Assembly (NCBI RefSeq): GCF_018130385.1
Contig: NZ_JAFCLU010000006.1
Coordinates: 186,001-250,000, forward strand
DNA length: 64,000 nt
Direction: 5' to 3'
Source of the DNA: Bradyrhizobium sp. AUGA SZCCT0283
GTDB taxonomy: Bacteria > Pseudomonadota > Alphaproteobacteria > Rhizobiales > Xanthobacteraceae
Part shown: positions 1 to 8,185 of the stretch, in pieces
Numbering within the stretch: position 1 is the stretch's first letter
Layout: each line of letters begins with the position of its first letter
Made by a program: the position numbers and the translations under genes
Notes under the pieces: model-generated
Databases searched by the model: none
The model's input: only the letters and a program-made list of their open reading frames with translations
Told to the model about the DNA's origin: nothing

Positions 1-629
1 TCGAGCGAGGCCAGCCCGATATCAGCGAACAGCTTGCCTGACGTGATCAGGTCAGTGATACGGCCACGGTTGCGGAAGGGATCACGGGTCACGGTCGGGT
101 AATAGACCAGCTGGTTGCGGATGTACTCACCGATCAACTCGTCGTTCGGCAGCTTTTCGGTGATCATCTCGCCATAGGCGAGTTCTTTCACGCGGCGGCA
201 GCCGTGCAGCAGCACCACCTTCTCGAAACGCTCATAGGTCTCGGGATCCTTGATCACGGAAAGGAACGGGGCGAGGCCCGTGCCGGTGCCGATCAAATAG
301 AGGTTACGGCCGTCTTCGAGGTTGTCGATGACCAGCGTGCCGGTCGCCTTGCGGCTGACGATGATCTCGTCGCCCTGCTTCAGATGCTGGAGGCGCGAGG
401 TCAGCGGCCCGTCCGGCACCTTGATTGAGAAGAATTCCAGCCGGTCCTCGTAGTTGGCGCTGGCGACCGAGTAGGCGCGGAGCAGCGGCTTCTCGCCGAC
501 CTTCAGCCCGATCATGGTGAACTCGCCGTTGCGGAAGCGGAACGAGGGATCGCGCGTGGTGGTGAAGCTGAACAGCGTGTCGGTCCAGTGATGGACGCTC
601 AAAACGCTTTCCTGGTTGAAATTGCTCAT
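1..629 (-). CDS. fpr: ferredoxin-NADP reductase (3' end cut by window)
   Basis: Transfers electrons between NADP(H) and ferredoxin or flavodoxin through FAD, in the cytoplasm. Translating the minus strand from the ATG at 629 gives MSNFNQESVLSVHHW, then the FAD-binding RAYSVAS motif (RxYS type), and further on LIGTGTGLAPFLS and VVLLHGCR, the NADP-binding part of the Fpr family. The reading frame runs open off the left edge, so roughly the last 45-50 residues are missing. The gene is divergent from the enamidase gene, and the two share a 156-base intergenic region that carries a GTATAC palindrome. By context it is the likely source of reduced ferredoxin for the 6-hydroxynicotinate reductase encoded at 14508-15956; that link is inference. 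The family assignment is firm; which ferredoxin it serves is not visible here. Confidence 0.9.
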   Translation of the reverse strand, partial: MSNFNQESVLSVHHWTDTLFSFTTTRDPSFRFRNGEFTMIGLKVGEKPLLRAYSVASANYEDRLEFFSIKVPDGPLTSRLQHLKQGDEIIVSRKATGTLVIDNLEDGRNLYLIGTGTGLAPFLSVIKDPETYERFEKVVLLHGCRRVKELAYGEMITEKLPNDELIGEYIRNQLVYYPTVTRDPFRNRGRITDLITSGKLFADIGLASL

Positions 630-670
630 CTTGCCGATCCCGTCGCCTGGAGCCGATTGCGATGCTCAAA

Positions 671-702
671 TCATTTGTATACGATCATTCGTATACGAAT
701 GA
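671..702. promoter_or_regulatory. palindromic operator between fpr and ena
   Basis: An 18-base perfect palindrome, TCATTCGTATACGAATGA, occupies 685-702. A second, weaker GTATAC copy (TTTGTATACGAT) lies 14 bases to its left. The site is 56-73 bases upstream of the fpr ATG and about 83 bases upstream of the ena ATG, so it can control both divergent genes. The same TTCGTATACGAA core appears before hnr. I infer that it binds the MarR-type regulator encoded at 7699-8154; no binding data are visible in sequence. Confidence 0.65.
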
Positions 703-784
703 ATAATCCTTCTTGATCCCGCCGTCAAGCCACGGGCAAGATGCTGTCCTGCGCTCCGAAGGCATTGAACCAAAAGGAAAAACC

Positions 785-1984
785 ATGGCCCACGATGCAC
801 CCCAGGCGACCGGTCCGAGCAAGCTGGTGATCCGCAATATCGGGCTGCTGCTGTCGGGGGCTTTGGAGAAGCCGATCCTGGACGGCGATACGATCGTGGC
901 CGAGAACGGCAAGATCACTGCGATCGGCCGCTTCAAGGACGTCAACACCGAGGGCGCCACCACCGTTGTCGACGCCAACGGCACCACCGTCGCGCCGGGC
1001 CTGATCGATAGCCATGTCCATCCCGTCGCCGGCGACTGGACGCCGCGGCAGAACCAGACCAACTGGATCGACAGCTACCTTCACGGCGGCGTCACCACCA
1101 TGATTTCCGCCGGCGAAGTCCACATGCCCGGCCGTCCCCGCGACGTCGTGGGCCTGAAGGCAATGGCGATTTTTGCGCAGCGCGCGTTCTGGACGCTGCG
1201 CCCGGGCGGCGTGAAAGTTCATGCCGGCGCGCCGGTCATCGAATGCGAGATGGTGGAAGACGATTTCAAGGAATTGGCCGCGGCCGGCGTCAAGCTGCTT
1301 GGCGAGGTCGGCCTCGGCGGCGTCAAGGACGGACCGACCGCGCGGAAAATGGTCGGCTGGGCGCGCAAGTACGGTATCCAGAGCACGATCCACACTGGCG
1401 GCCCCTCGATCCCCGGCTCCGGCCTGATCGACAAGGACGTGGTGCTGGAAGCCGACACCGACGTGGTCGGTCATATCAATGGTGGCCACACGGCCCTACC
1501 CGACGACCAGATCCGATGCATCTGCGAGGGCTGCAAGCGCGGGCTGGAGCTGGTTCACAACGGCAATGAGCGCTCGGCGCTGTTCACGCTGCGCATCGCC
1601 CGCGAGATGGGCGACCTCAACCGCGTTATCCTCGGCACCGACGCGCCGGCCGGCTCCGGCGTGCAGCCGCTCGGCATTTTGCGCATGGTGTCGATGCTGT
1701 CCTCACTCGGCGATCTGCCGGCCGAACTGGCCTTCTGCCTGGCGACCGGCAACACCGCCCGCATGCGCGAGCTCGACTGCGGCATCATCGAAGTCGGCCG
1801 CTCCGCCGATTTCGTGCTGATGGACAAGGCGCAACATTCACCGGGCAAGAACATCCTCGAAAGCGTGCAGCTCGGCGACCTGCCCGGCATCGGCATGACC
1901 ATCATCGACGGCATCGTCCGCACCCAGCGCAGCCGCAACACGCCGCCGGCGGGGAAAGTGCCTGACATCATCAGCGGGCATTGA
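785..1984 (+). CDS. ena: enamidase-like amidohydrolase (nicotinate ring opening)
   Basis: A 399-residue metal-dependent amidohydrolase. The N-terminal beta-sandwich (VIRNIGLLLSGA, then IVAENGKITAIG) is followed by LIDSHVHP, the HxH metal-binding motif at the first barrel strand, then STIHTGG, VGHINGGHTA and the C-terminal ILGTDAPAG Asp motif. Overall length and motifs fit enamidase, which hydrolyses 6-oxo-1,4,5,6-tetrahydronicotinate to 2-formylglutarate plus ammonia in Eubacterium barkeri. I chose the ATG at 785 because AAGGA stands seven bases before it; an in-frame upstream start at 713 would lie too close to the operator. Its neighbours (fpr, and by shared operator hnr and nicAB) strongly support the nicotinate role over a generic imidazolonepropionase or dihydroorotase function. 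Confidence 0.82.
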   Translation: MAHDAPQATGPSKLVIRNIGLLLSGALEKPILDGDTIVAENGKITAIGRFKDVNTEGATTVVDANGTTVAPGLIDSHVHPVAGDWTPRQNQTNWIDSYLHGGVTTMISAGEVHMPGRPRDVVGLKAMAIFAQRAFWTLRPGGVKVHAGAPVIECEMVEDDFKELAAAGVKLLGEVGLGGVKDGPTARKMVGWARKYGIQSTIHTGGPSIPGSGLIDKDVVLEADTDVVGHINGGHTALPDDQIRCICEGCKRGLELVHNGNERSALFTLRIAREMGDLNRVILGTDAPAGSGVQPLGILRMVSMLSSLGDLPAELAFCLATGNTARMRELDCGIIEVGRSADFVLMDKAQHSPGKNILESVQLGDLPGIGMTIIDGIVRTQRSRNTPPAGKVPDIISGH

Positions 1985-2129
1985 TACCGCCAGGCCCGGC
2001 GCAATCGCGCCAGACGCATCTGAAAAAATTGCGTTAAGCCTCGAAAGCGTTGAACGAATTGCCGGCCAGCCCCATCAAACGCGGGCTGCCTTGCTGGCAG
2101 CCTGTTTTGTTCTGGTCATCGAGGGATAC

Positions 2130-2819
2130 GTGAAAAATTCGCTGCAAGTCGCCGGCGGGGTAGTTGGTGCGGTCGTGGGCTTTATCGCCACACTGCTGAT
2201 CCTGGAGCTGGTCGGCTTCGGAAACCGGGCCGACCCCATCATGTCGGGCATTGTGGCGTTGCTGGTGCTCGCGCCGCTTGGCGCGATCGCGGGCCTCCTG
2301 CTCGGCACGGCGCTGGCGACGCGGCTGCGCGGCGGAGAAAACACAGGCGGACTTCTCCGTAACAGCCTGAAGGCATTTGCCGTTATCGTCGCACTCGGCA
2401 TCGCGGCTGCCACATTCTACTATATCTACGCAGTCACGACCGCCACGCCCTGGCTCAATCCGAATGCCGCCAATCCGATTCTCGTCTTTGAGGTTCGCCT
2501 CCCCGCCGGAGCGGCGTTGCCGAGTTCCTTCCGTGACATCGCGATCGAACTGCAGACCGACCTGAACACCATGCCGGGCGAGTTACGGCCCAACCAGTTC
2601 CAGCGCGACGGCGACAGGCCGGTCATTGCCGGCAACGTCGAGCTCGCCTTCCGCACCGCGCATCGGCAGTTGGAGATCAAGATCAAGGGCCAGCCAGATC
2701 GGCTCTACGGCATCGGCCTGTCAGCCAAGGCGCCGCATGCCTCCGAGCTCGGGCCGTGGCAGCCGAATACCGACGGCAGCGAAATTCGCTATCGCGCCAA
2801 ATGGCCGGGACAGGATTGA
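2130..2819 (+). CDS. hypothetical membrane protein
   Basis: I do not recognise the family. The 229-residue product starts at a GTG with GAGGG just upstream; an ATG at 2091 in the same frame has no ribosome-binding site and gives a poorer N-terminus. Three hydrophobic segments are visible at about residues 5-30 (glycine/valine-rich), 40-65 and 80-105, followed by a soluble C-terminal region of about 120 residues that begins after TPWLNPNAANP and is probably periplasmic. It lies 145 bases after ena on the same strand, but no enzymatic motif links it to nicotinate metabolism. A stem-loop follows the stop codon. The coding call is supported by clean codon bias and hydrophobicity; function is unknown. 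Confidence 0.6.
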   Translation: MKNSLQVAGGVVGAVVGFIATLLILELVGFGNRADPIMSGIVALLVLAPLGAIAGLLLGTALATRLRGGENTGGLLRNSLKAFAVIVALGIAAATFYYIYAVTTATPWLNPNAANPILVFEVRLPAGAALPSSFRDIAIELQTDLNTMPGELRPNQFQRDGDRPVIAGNVELAFRTAHRQLEIKIKGQPDRLYGIGLSAKAPHASELGPWQPNTDGSEIRYRAKWPGQD

Positions 2820-2829
2820 CCCATGCCTG

Positions 2830-2850
2830 CCCGGCTCGTCTGCCGGGTTT
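2830..2850 (+). terminator. possible rho-independent terminator
   Basis: CCCGGC and GCCGGG form a six-base-pair GC stem around a six-base loop and are followed by TTT. It begins 11 bases after the stop codon of the membrane-protein gene. The T-run is short, so strength is uncertain. Confidence 0.4.
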
Positions 2851-3052
2851 CAAGCCTGAAGTTCGTGTCCCCTCGGTTGAACCTGGATGGAGGCTGGGTG
2901 ACTTATTCTCGTAAGCGCCATTGCGCGGATACCCCAAAGTGGAACCCACGCACGGTTGCTTGCCGCCCACAGTCAGTATGGTACCCTGAGGGCGCGCTGG
3001 AAAGATTGTTTGCCGCACGCTGTCATTTACAGCTTCTGGAACAATCCGAGCC

Positions 3053-4672
3053 ATGGCCCAGATTCGTGACATCAAGTCAGGCCGGTTTGGCGCGCCAACG
3101 CGCGAACCAATGCCGCGCCGCCTTGCGGCCATCGTGGCGGGCGATATCTCCGGTTACAGCCGCCTGATGCAGATCGACGAGGAAGGCACGCACAGCCGTG
3201 TCAAGCGCATCGAGCGCGATCTCATCGAACCAAGCATCGTGGAACATCACGGCAGGCTTGTTAAAACCACCGGCGACGGGTTCATTGCGATTTTCGATAG
3301 TCCTGTCGAGGCCGTCCGCTGCAGCATCGTGATTCAGCAAAATCTGGTGGGACGCAACGCGGCGCTGCCGAAGCATCATTGGATCGAATATCGAATTGGC
3401 GTCAATCTTGGCGATGTCATCATCGAAACCGACGATGTTTACGGCGACGGCGTCAATATTGCCACACGGCTTGAAGGCATAGCCCAGCCCGGCGAAGTCT
3501 ACATCTCCGGCGGCATCTACGAACAGATAAAGCACAAGCTGGTTTGCGGATACGAGTCGCTCGGCGATCGCCATGTCAAGAACATCACCGACCCGGTGCG
3601 GGTCTATCGCGTGCTTTCCGATCCGGCTGCGCTTATGCAGAACCGGAAGCGGCGCGAAGGCATTCTGGTCTCTTTGCTGATCCTTGCGCTGCTGCTCATT
3701 GCGGGCGGCGCGCTCTGGTCGCTCTTGCCAAACGGCAAGCTGCCAAATCTGGTTTCGGCTCCCGTTTCACCTCCGGCTGAAGTGCAGAAGGCGCCGGCCG
3801 CAAGCCCACCGGCGCCGCCTGCCCAGCCTGCGCCGACGGTGGCCCCAACGCAGCAGCAGGCAGCGCCTCAGCCTGAGCCGTCTGCAGCACCCAAACCTGC
3901 CCCCTCTCCGGCACCACAGCAGGCCGCGCCGCTACCGCCTTCCGCCTCACCCGCCGCGCCCGCGGGTCAACCAACCACGCAAGCTGCTGCGTCGATTCGA
4001 GAACCCGAAATGGTCTCGCTTCGGGGTGGCAGCTTTGCGATGGGCAGCAACGAAGACGTTTCGGAAAAACCGGTCCATCAGGTAACGGTCAAGCCGTTTG
4101 CGATGGGGAAATTTCCTGTCTCCGTGCGGGAATGGAACGATTGCGCTGCCGCAAAGGCATGCGGATTCACGGCGAGCGGAAAGGACGATGCGCCTGTTGC
4201 AAACGTAAGCTGGAGCGACGCAAGGCAATATGTCGCGTGGCTCGCGGAAACTACCCGCAAGCCGTATCGGCTGCCGAGCGAAGCTGAATGGGAATATGCG
4301 GCGCGCGGCGGCACGCAGACCAGATACTGGTGGGGCGATCAGTTTCAGCCCGGCATGGTCAATTGCAAGAACTGCAGCGACATTCCAGCCAGCGATCAGC
4401 CGGTCAAGGTCGGCAGCCTGAAGCCAAATCCGTTTGGGCTATTCGATATGGGCGGCGGCGTCGATCAATGGGTCGAAGACTGCTGGCACAAGAATTATCA
4501 AGGCGCTCCCGTAGACGGGTCAGCGTGGGTCGAGAACGAATGTCCCTCGCACGTCATCCGTTCCGGTTCCTGGCGGAAAGACTCGGCCTATGCCCGGACA
4601 GCAAACCGCGGCAGCTATGACACCAACGTGCGATATCCGACCCACGGGTTCCGCATCGCACTTTCCCCCTAG
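3053..4672 (+). CDS. class III adenylate/guanylate cyclase fused to an FGE-sulfatase (SUMF1) domain
   Basis: 539 residues in three parts. Residues 22-190 are a class III nucleotide cyclase domain: metal-binding aspartates D31 (in AGDISGYSRLM) and D75 (in TTGDGF), the conserved K71, and the transition-state N135 and R139 in DGVNIATRL. One membrane span follows at about 203-225, then a Pro/Ala/Gln-rich linker of roughly 100 residues. Residues 326-539 are a formylglycine-generating-enzyme-like domain (MVSLRGGSFAMGS near its start, YRLPSEAEWEYAARGG in the middle, GFRIALSP at the end). Key cyclase residues are intact, so cAMP synthesis is plausible; the SUMF1 part would be periplasmic and could bind a ligand rather than modify sulfatases. 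The start is uncertain: 3053 or the internal ATG at 3110. Confidence 0.85.
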   Translation: MAQIRDIKSGRFGAPTREPMPRRLAAIVAGDISGYSRLMQIDEEGTHSRVKRIERDLIEPSIVEHHGRLVKTTGDGFIAIFDSPVEAVRCSIVIQQNLVGRNAALPKHHWIEYRIGVNLGDVIIETDDVYGDGVNIATRLEGIAQPGEVYISGGIYEQIKHKLVCGYESLGDRHVKNITDPVRVYRVLSDPAALMQNRKRREGILVSLLILALLLIAGGALWSLLPNGKLPNLVSAPVSPPAEVQKAPAASPPAPPAQPAPTVAPTQQQAAPQPEPSAAPKPAPSPAPQQAAPLPPSASPAAPAGQPTTQAAASIREPEMVSLRGGSFAMGSNEDVSEKPVHQVTVKPFAMGKFPVSVREWNDCAAAKACGFTASGKDDAPVANVSWSDARQYVAWLAETTRKPYRLPSEAEWEYAARGGTQTRYWWGDQFQPGMVNCKNCSDIPASDQPVKVGSLKPNPFGLFDMGGGVDQWVEDCWHKNYQGAPVDGSAWVENECPSHVIRSGSWRKDSAYARTANRGSYDTNVRYPTHGFRIALSP

Positions 4673-4693
4673 GGGACCGTTGAAGAGGCAGTC

Positions 4694-5119
4694 ATGAAGG
4701 TCATGCAGCGGATCGTTCTGTCAGCAGCGCTCACTTGCCTGCCGTTCGCCGCGTCCGCTCAGGGAAAGCCCGCGCCGAAGGATGCGCTGCTTTATTTTGT
4801 GTGGCCGCAGAACGGCACCACCATCAAAGGTGGATTTTGGTGCCGCTTTGGTCTGCGCAACATGGGCGTGACCCACGCCGGCGACAATTACCCGAACAGC
4901 GGACATCATCACCTGTTGGTAGACGTGAATGAGCCGCTCAATCCCAATGAGCCGATTCCGCAGGACAAATCACACCTTCATTTTGGCGCGGGCCAGACCG
5001 AAGCGCGCATCGAGCTTCCACCCGGCAAGCATACGCTCCAGCTCGTGCTGGGGGATGCCGACCATTTTCCGTTCAATCCTCCCGTGGTCTCGCAGAAAAT
5101 TACCATCACGGTCAGATAG
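4694..5119 (+). CDS. DUF4399 family periplasmic protein
   Basis: A 141-residue secreted protein. Residues 1-22 are a signal peptide ending ASAQ. The mature part has VWPQNGTTIKGGF, the histidine-rich SGHHHLLVDV and HLHFGAGQTE, and HTLQLVLGDADH, which are hallmarks of DUF4399. The histidines are spaced as possible metal ligands, but that is a guess. It follows the cyclase-FGE gene after 21 bases on the same strand, so the two are probably co-transcribed; a shared extracytoplasmic function is possible. The family has no established activity known to me. Confidence 0.8.
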   Translation: MKVMQRIVLSAALTCLPFAASAQGKPAPKDALLYFVWPQNGTTIKGGFWCRFGLRNMGVTHAGDNYPNSGHHHLLVDVNEPLNPNEPIPQDKSHLHFGAGQTEARIELPPGKHTLQLVLGDADHFPFNPPVVSQKITITVR

Positions 5120-5153
5120 AGCAGAACTCTCTCCGCCGACTTGAATCTTTGCG

Positions 5154-5405
5154 CTACCTGTTTTGCGTAATCGGCTGATTGGTGGTCCAGTCGAAGGTGC
5201 CCTGGTCGCGTTCGTCGACGGCGTGTTTCCAACCCATTTGCTCCGACCGCCGCTTGAAGTTCAGCCCCTCGGGCGAATGCCGGGTAATGCCATCGAACAC
5301 GGTCGCGATCATCTGCGTGCCCATCAGGCCCATGTTGTAGAGCGCCTGGTTGACCATCAGCTTCTGCATCATGAGCTGGTTCTGCGGCACGGTGGCCGTT
5401 CGGAC
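5154..5405 (-). pseudogene. C-terminal remnant of an enoyl-CoA hydratase
   Basis: An open minus-strand frame ends with VPQNQLMMQKLMVNQAL and then FDGITRHSPEGLNFKRRSE, which reads as the C-terminal tail of a crotonase-family enoyl-CoA hydratase. Upstream of about 5405 the same frame turns into proline- and cysteine-rich sequence with no similarity to the crotonase core: the CoA-binding and oxyanion-hole parts are absent. I call this a decayed fragment, not a gene. It overlaps the leader of the SBP56 gene, so the 5' part was probably lost by deletion or rearrangement. Confidence 0.6.
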
Positions 5406-5611
5406 GACGCAAGGCGTCACCCCGCAAGAGCGGACGCGTGGCGGATTGGTCGCACCATCGTTATTTTCGCCGGCCATATTGCGGTGTATGGTCGGCAGGC
5501 AAACCCCGGCCGGCAGCACTCTCAACGAGGAACTCAACGCGCCCGGTGATTTCTTGCTGCATGCCGCTGAGCCGTGTTGCTGTACATCGAGGCAAACAGG
5601 GAGGCAGTACG

Positions 5612-7012
5612 ATGAACATTCGGCCCGACCCCACGTTTCACGCTTCGCCAAAGCTTGCCATGGAAGCTCCGCCGGAGAGCTTCGCCTACACCGTGCTGCT
5701 CAGCCCGGACGCTTCAAAACCGGACGCCCTTGCGGTCATCGACGTCAAGCCGGGCTCCTCGACCTACGGCCAGGTGGTTCACACCGTGACGATGCCGAAC
5801 AAGGGCGACGAGTTTCACCATTTCGGCTGGAACGCCTGCTCGTCGTCGCTGTCGCCGCTCACCGGACACGCCTTCCTCGAGCGCCGCTATCTCATCATCC
5901 CGGGCATGCGGTCATCCCGCATCTATATCGTCGATACCAAGCCGGACCCCACCAAGGCGGCTATCCACAAGATCATCGAGCCGGAGGAAATCTTCAAGAA
6001 GACGGGATACTCGCGGCCCCATACCGTTCATTGCGGGCCGGAAGGCATCTACGTCTCTACACTCGGCGGCGGCGGCAAGAACGGCACCGATGGACCGCCC
6101 GGCGTCTTCATCATGGACTGCGAGACGTTCGAGGTGCTCGGACGGTGGGAGCTCGATCGCGGTCCGCAAACACTACATTATGATTTCTGGTGGAACCTGC
6201 CGCGCGACTACATGGTGACGAGCGAGTGGGCGTTGCCGCCGCAGTTCGAGAACGGCATCGTGCCGGAAGACCTGCTCTCCAACAAATACGGCCATCGCAT
6301 CCACTTCTGGGACCTGCGCGCCCGGCGCAATGTCCAGACCATCGACCTCGGCGCCAACCATCAGATGGCGCTGGAAGTGCGTCCCGCGCACGATCCCGTT
6401 CGCGAATACGGCTTCCTGGGCGTGGTAGTTGATACCACAAATCTCGAAGGCTCGATCTGGACCTGGTGGCGCGAGGGCGGCAAGTTTCACATCGAGAAGA
6501 CGGCGACGATCCCGCCCGAGCCCGCGGCGAAGGAGCAATTGCCGCCGCTGCTGCAGGGCTTTGGCGCGGTGCCGCCGCTGGTAACGGACATCGACCTGTC
6601 GATGGACGACAAATTCCTCTACGTCGCCTGCTGGGCCACCGGCGAGATGCGTCAATACGATGTCAGAGAGCCGAGAAAGCCGAAGCTTGCCGGGTCGGTA
6701 CACATCGGCGGCATCGCGCGCCGCACGCCGCATCCGAACGGCAAGGCCTTTGGAGGCGGCCCGCAAATGGTCGAGATCAGTCGCGACGGCAAGCGGGTGT
6801 ACTGGACCAACTCGCTGTATTCGACGTGGGATAATCAGTTCTATCCCGATGGTGTCCCCGGCGCCATGGTGATGGCCAATGCGAAGCCGGACGGCGGCCT
6901 GGAGTTGGCGAGGGATTACTGGGTCAATTTCCCCGACGGATACCGCGCGCACCAAGTCCGGCTCGACGGCGGTGACTGTTCGACGGATTCGTTCTGCTAT
7001 CCGTCGGTTTGA
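5612..7012 (+). CDS. selenium-binding protein SBP56 / methanethiol oxidase family
   Basis: 466 residues of the SELENBP1/SBP56 family, whose characterised members (human SELENBP1, Hyphomicrobium MtoX) are copper-dependent methanethiol oxidases making formaldehyde, H2S and H2O2. Family landmarks include YTVLLSPDASKPDALAVID, EFHHFGWNACSSSL, SRPHTVHCGPEGIYVSTLG and the near-C-terminal GYRAHQVRLDGGDCSTD. No signal peptide is visible, unlike the periplasmic MtoX, so a cytoplasmic location or different substrate is possible. The ATG at 5612 follows GGGAGG. The stop codon directly abuts the ATG of the next gene, so the two are translationally coupled. The family call is firm; the reaction is inferred. 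Confidence 0.88.
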   Translation: MNIRPDPTFHASPKLAMEAPPESFAYTVLLSPDASKPDALAVIDVKPGSSTYGQVVHTVTMPNKGDEFHHFGWNACSSSLSPLTGHAFLERRYLIIPGMRSSRIYIVDTKPDPTKAAIHKIIEPEEIFKKTGYSRPHTVHCGPEGIYVSTLGGGGKNGTDGPPGVFIMDCETFEVLGRWELDRGPQTLHYDFWWNLPRDYMVTSEWALPPQFENGIVPEDLLSNKYGHRIHFWDLRARRNVQTIDLGANHQMALEVRPAHDPVREYGFLGVVVDTTNLEGSIWTWWREGGKFHIEKTATIPPEPAAKEQLPPLLQGFGAVPPLVTDIDLSMDDKFLYVACWATGEMRQYDVREPRKPKLAGSVHIGGIARRTPHPNGKAFGGGPQMVEISRDGKRVYWTNSLYSTWDNQFYPDGVPGAMVMANAKPDGGLELARDYWVNFPDGYRAHQVRLDGGDCSTDSFCYPSV

Positions 7013-7678
7013 ATGAGCGCAGCCGACTGGACACCTGCCTGGCTCTGGCTGGCTGTCATCGCGAGCGGCCTCTACCATGGCGTCAACCCGGGCATGGGAT
7101 GGCCGCTCGCCGTTTCGGCTGGGTTGATGGAAAGAAGCCCGCGCGCCCTGATAGCCGCGCTTGGGCCGCTCACGGCCGGCCACCTGCTTGCGATGCTGCT
7201 AGTGATCCTTCCTTTTGCGCTGCTCGTTGCCGTCGTCGAATGGCAGCGCACGATACAGATCAGCGCAAGCCTCCTCGTCATCTCCTTCGGTCTGTTCCGG
7301 CTCGCCAACCGGCGCCATCCAAGAGCGCTGGCGCGGATATCGCCAGCGCAATTGGGGCTTTGGTCGTTCGCCGTGGCGCTCGCGCATGGCGCGGCGCTGA
7401 TGCTAGTGCCGATCTATCTCGGGCTCTGCCGGGAAGCCGAACTCGACAGCGGCCACCAGGCCGCCGGCACGCTCATCAATGCCAATCTCGGCATGGCTGT
7501 ATTGGTTGCCACCGTCCACGCCGCCGCGATGATCGCCGCCGGCGGATGTTGCGCGTGGCTCGCCTACCGCTATCTCGGCCTCAAATTCATATCGCAAAGC
7601 TGGTTCAATCTGGATACGACCTGGGCCGTCAGCCTCATTCTGGTGGGCGCTATCGCACTGGTACTCAGCCTGGTCTAG
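7013..7678 (+). CDS. multi-pass membrane protein coupled to SBP56
   Basis: A 221-residue integral membrane protein with about six hydrophobic helices. Near the N-terminus is the motif GLYHGVNPGMGWP, and later HGAALMLVP and TVHAAAMIAAG place conserved-looking histidines inside or near membrane helices. This spacing recalls metal- or haem-handling membrane proteins, but I cannot assign a family. The ATG begins at the base after the TGA of the SBP56 gene, which implies coupled translation and a shared task, for example supplying copper or accepting electrons. Convergent with the marR gene, whose stop codon lies 20 bases away. Function unknown. Confidence 0.72.
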   Translation: MSAADWTPAWLWLAVIASGLYHGVNPGMGWPLAVSAGLMERSPRALIAALGPLTAGHLLAMLLVILPFALLVAVVEWQRTIQISASLLVISFGLFRLANRRHPRALARISPAQLGLWSFAVALAHGAALMLVPIYLGLCREAELDSGHQAAGTLINANLGMAVLVATVHAAAMIAAGGCCAWLAYRYLGLKFISQSWFNLDTTWAVSLILVGAIALVLSLV

Positions 7679-7698
7679 CGCAAGCCGCGTCCGGCGAT

Positions 7699-8154
7699 TC
7701 ACCGCAGCTTGTCGAGCAACGCCATCAGCGTCTCGCGCTCCTTCGCATCGAGCGGCGCCAGCGTCTCGCGGCTGATCGCGAGCGCGTTGGGCGCAGCTTT
7801 TTCGGCCAGTTGCTGGCCGGCGCGCGTCAGACTCACCAGCAGGCGGCGGCCGTCCTCCGGGTCCGGGCTGGTCTCGGTAAGGCCGCGCGCGGTGAGGCGG
7901 TCGATCACACCCTTGATGGTCGCGACATCCATCGCCGTCAGCCGTCCGAGCAGGTTCTGCGAGCACGGGCCGGTCTCGGTCAGTTTTGCGAGCGCCGCCC
8001 ATTGCGTTGGCGTCAGGTTGATGCCGATTTCGCGGGCGAAGATGGTGGCATGGCGCTGCCAGACCTGGCGCAGGATGAAGCCGATCTGCTCGTCGAGAAT
8101 GTAGGACGGCCGCGCCGGCTTGACGGCTCGTTTCGGCGAAACACTCCTTGCCAT
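7699..8154 (-). CDS. MarR family regulator, candidate regulator of the nicotinate locus
   Basis: A 151-residue winged-helix regulator. The N-terminus YILDEQIGFILRQVWQRH is followed by LTPTQWAALAKL, the recognition region NLLGRLTAMDVATIKGVIDRL, the wing TSPDPEDGRRLLVSLT, and a C-terminal dimerisation helix; all are standard MarR features. MarR proteins usually bind palindromes as dimers and release DNA when a phenolic or aromatic acid binds. It is the last gene of the minus-strand run that starts with hnr, 31 bases behind livF, and Pseudomonas nicotinate genes are controlled by the MarR protein NicR, so a NicR-like role with 6-hydroxynicotinate as inducer is likely. The ATG at 8154 is preferred over one at 8226 that would sit inside livF. 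Confidence 0.8.
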   Translation of the reverse strand: MARSVSPKRAVKPARPSYILDEQIGFILRQVWQRHATIFAREIGINLTPTQWAALAKLTETGPCSQNLLGRLTAMDVATIKGVIDRLTARGLTETSPDPEDGRRLLVSLTRAGQQLAEKAAPNALAISRETLAPLDAKERETLMALLDKLR

Positions 8155-8185
8155 CAGCGCCCCCGCCCCTTTTCCCTTCAGCCGC

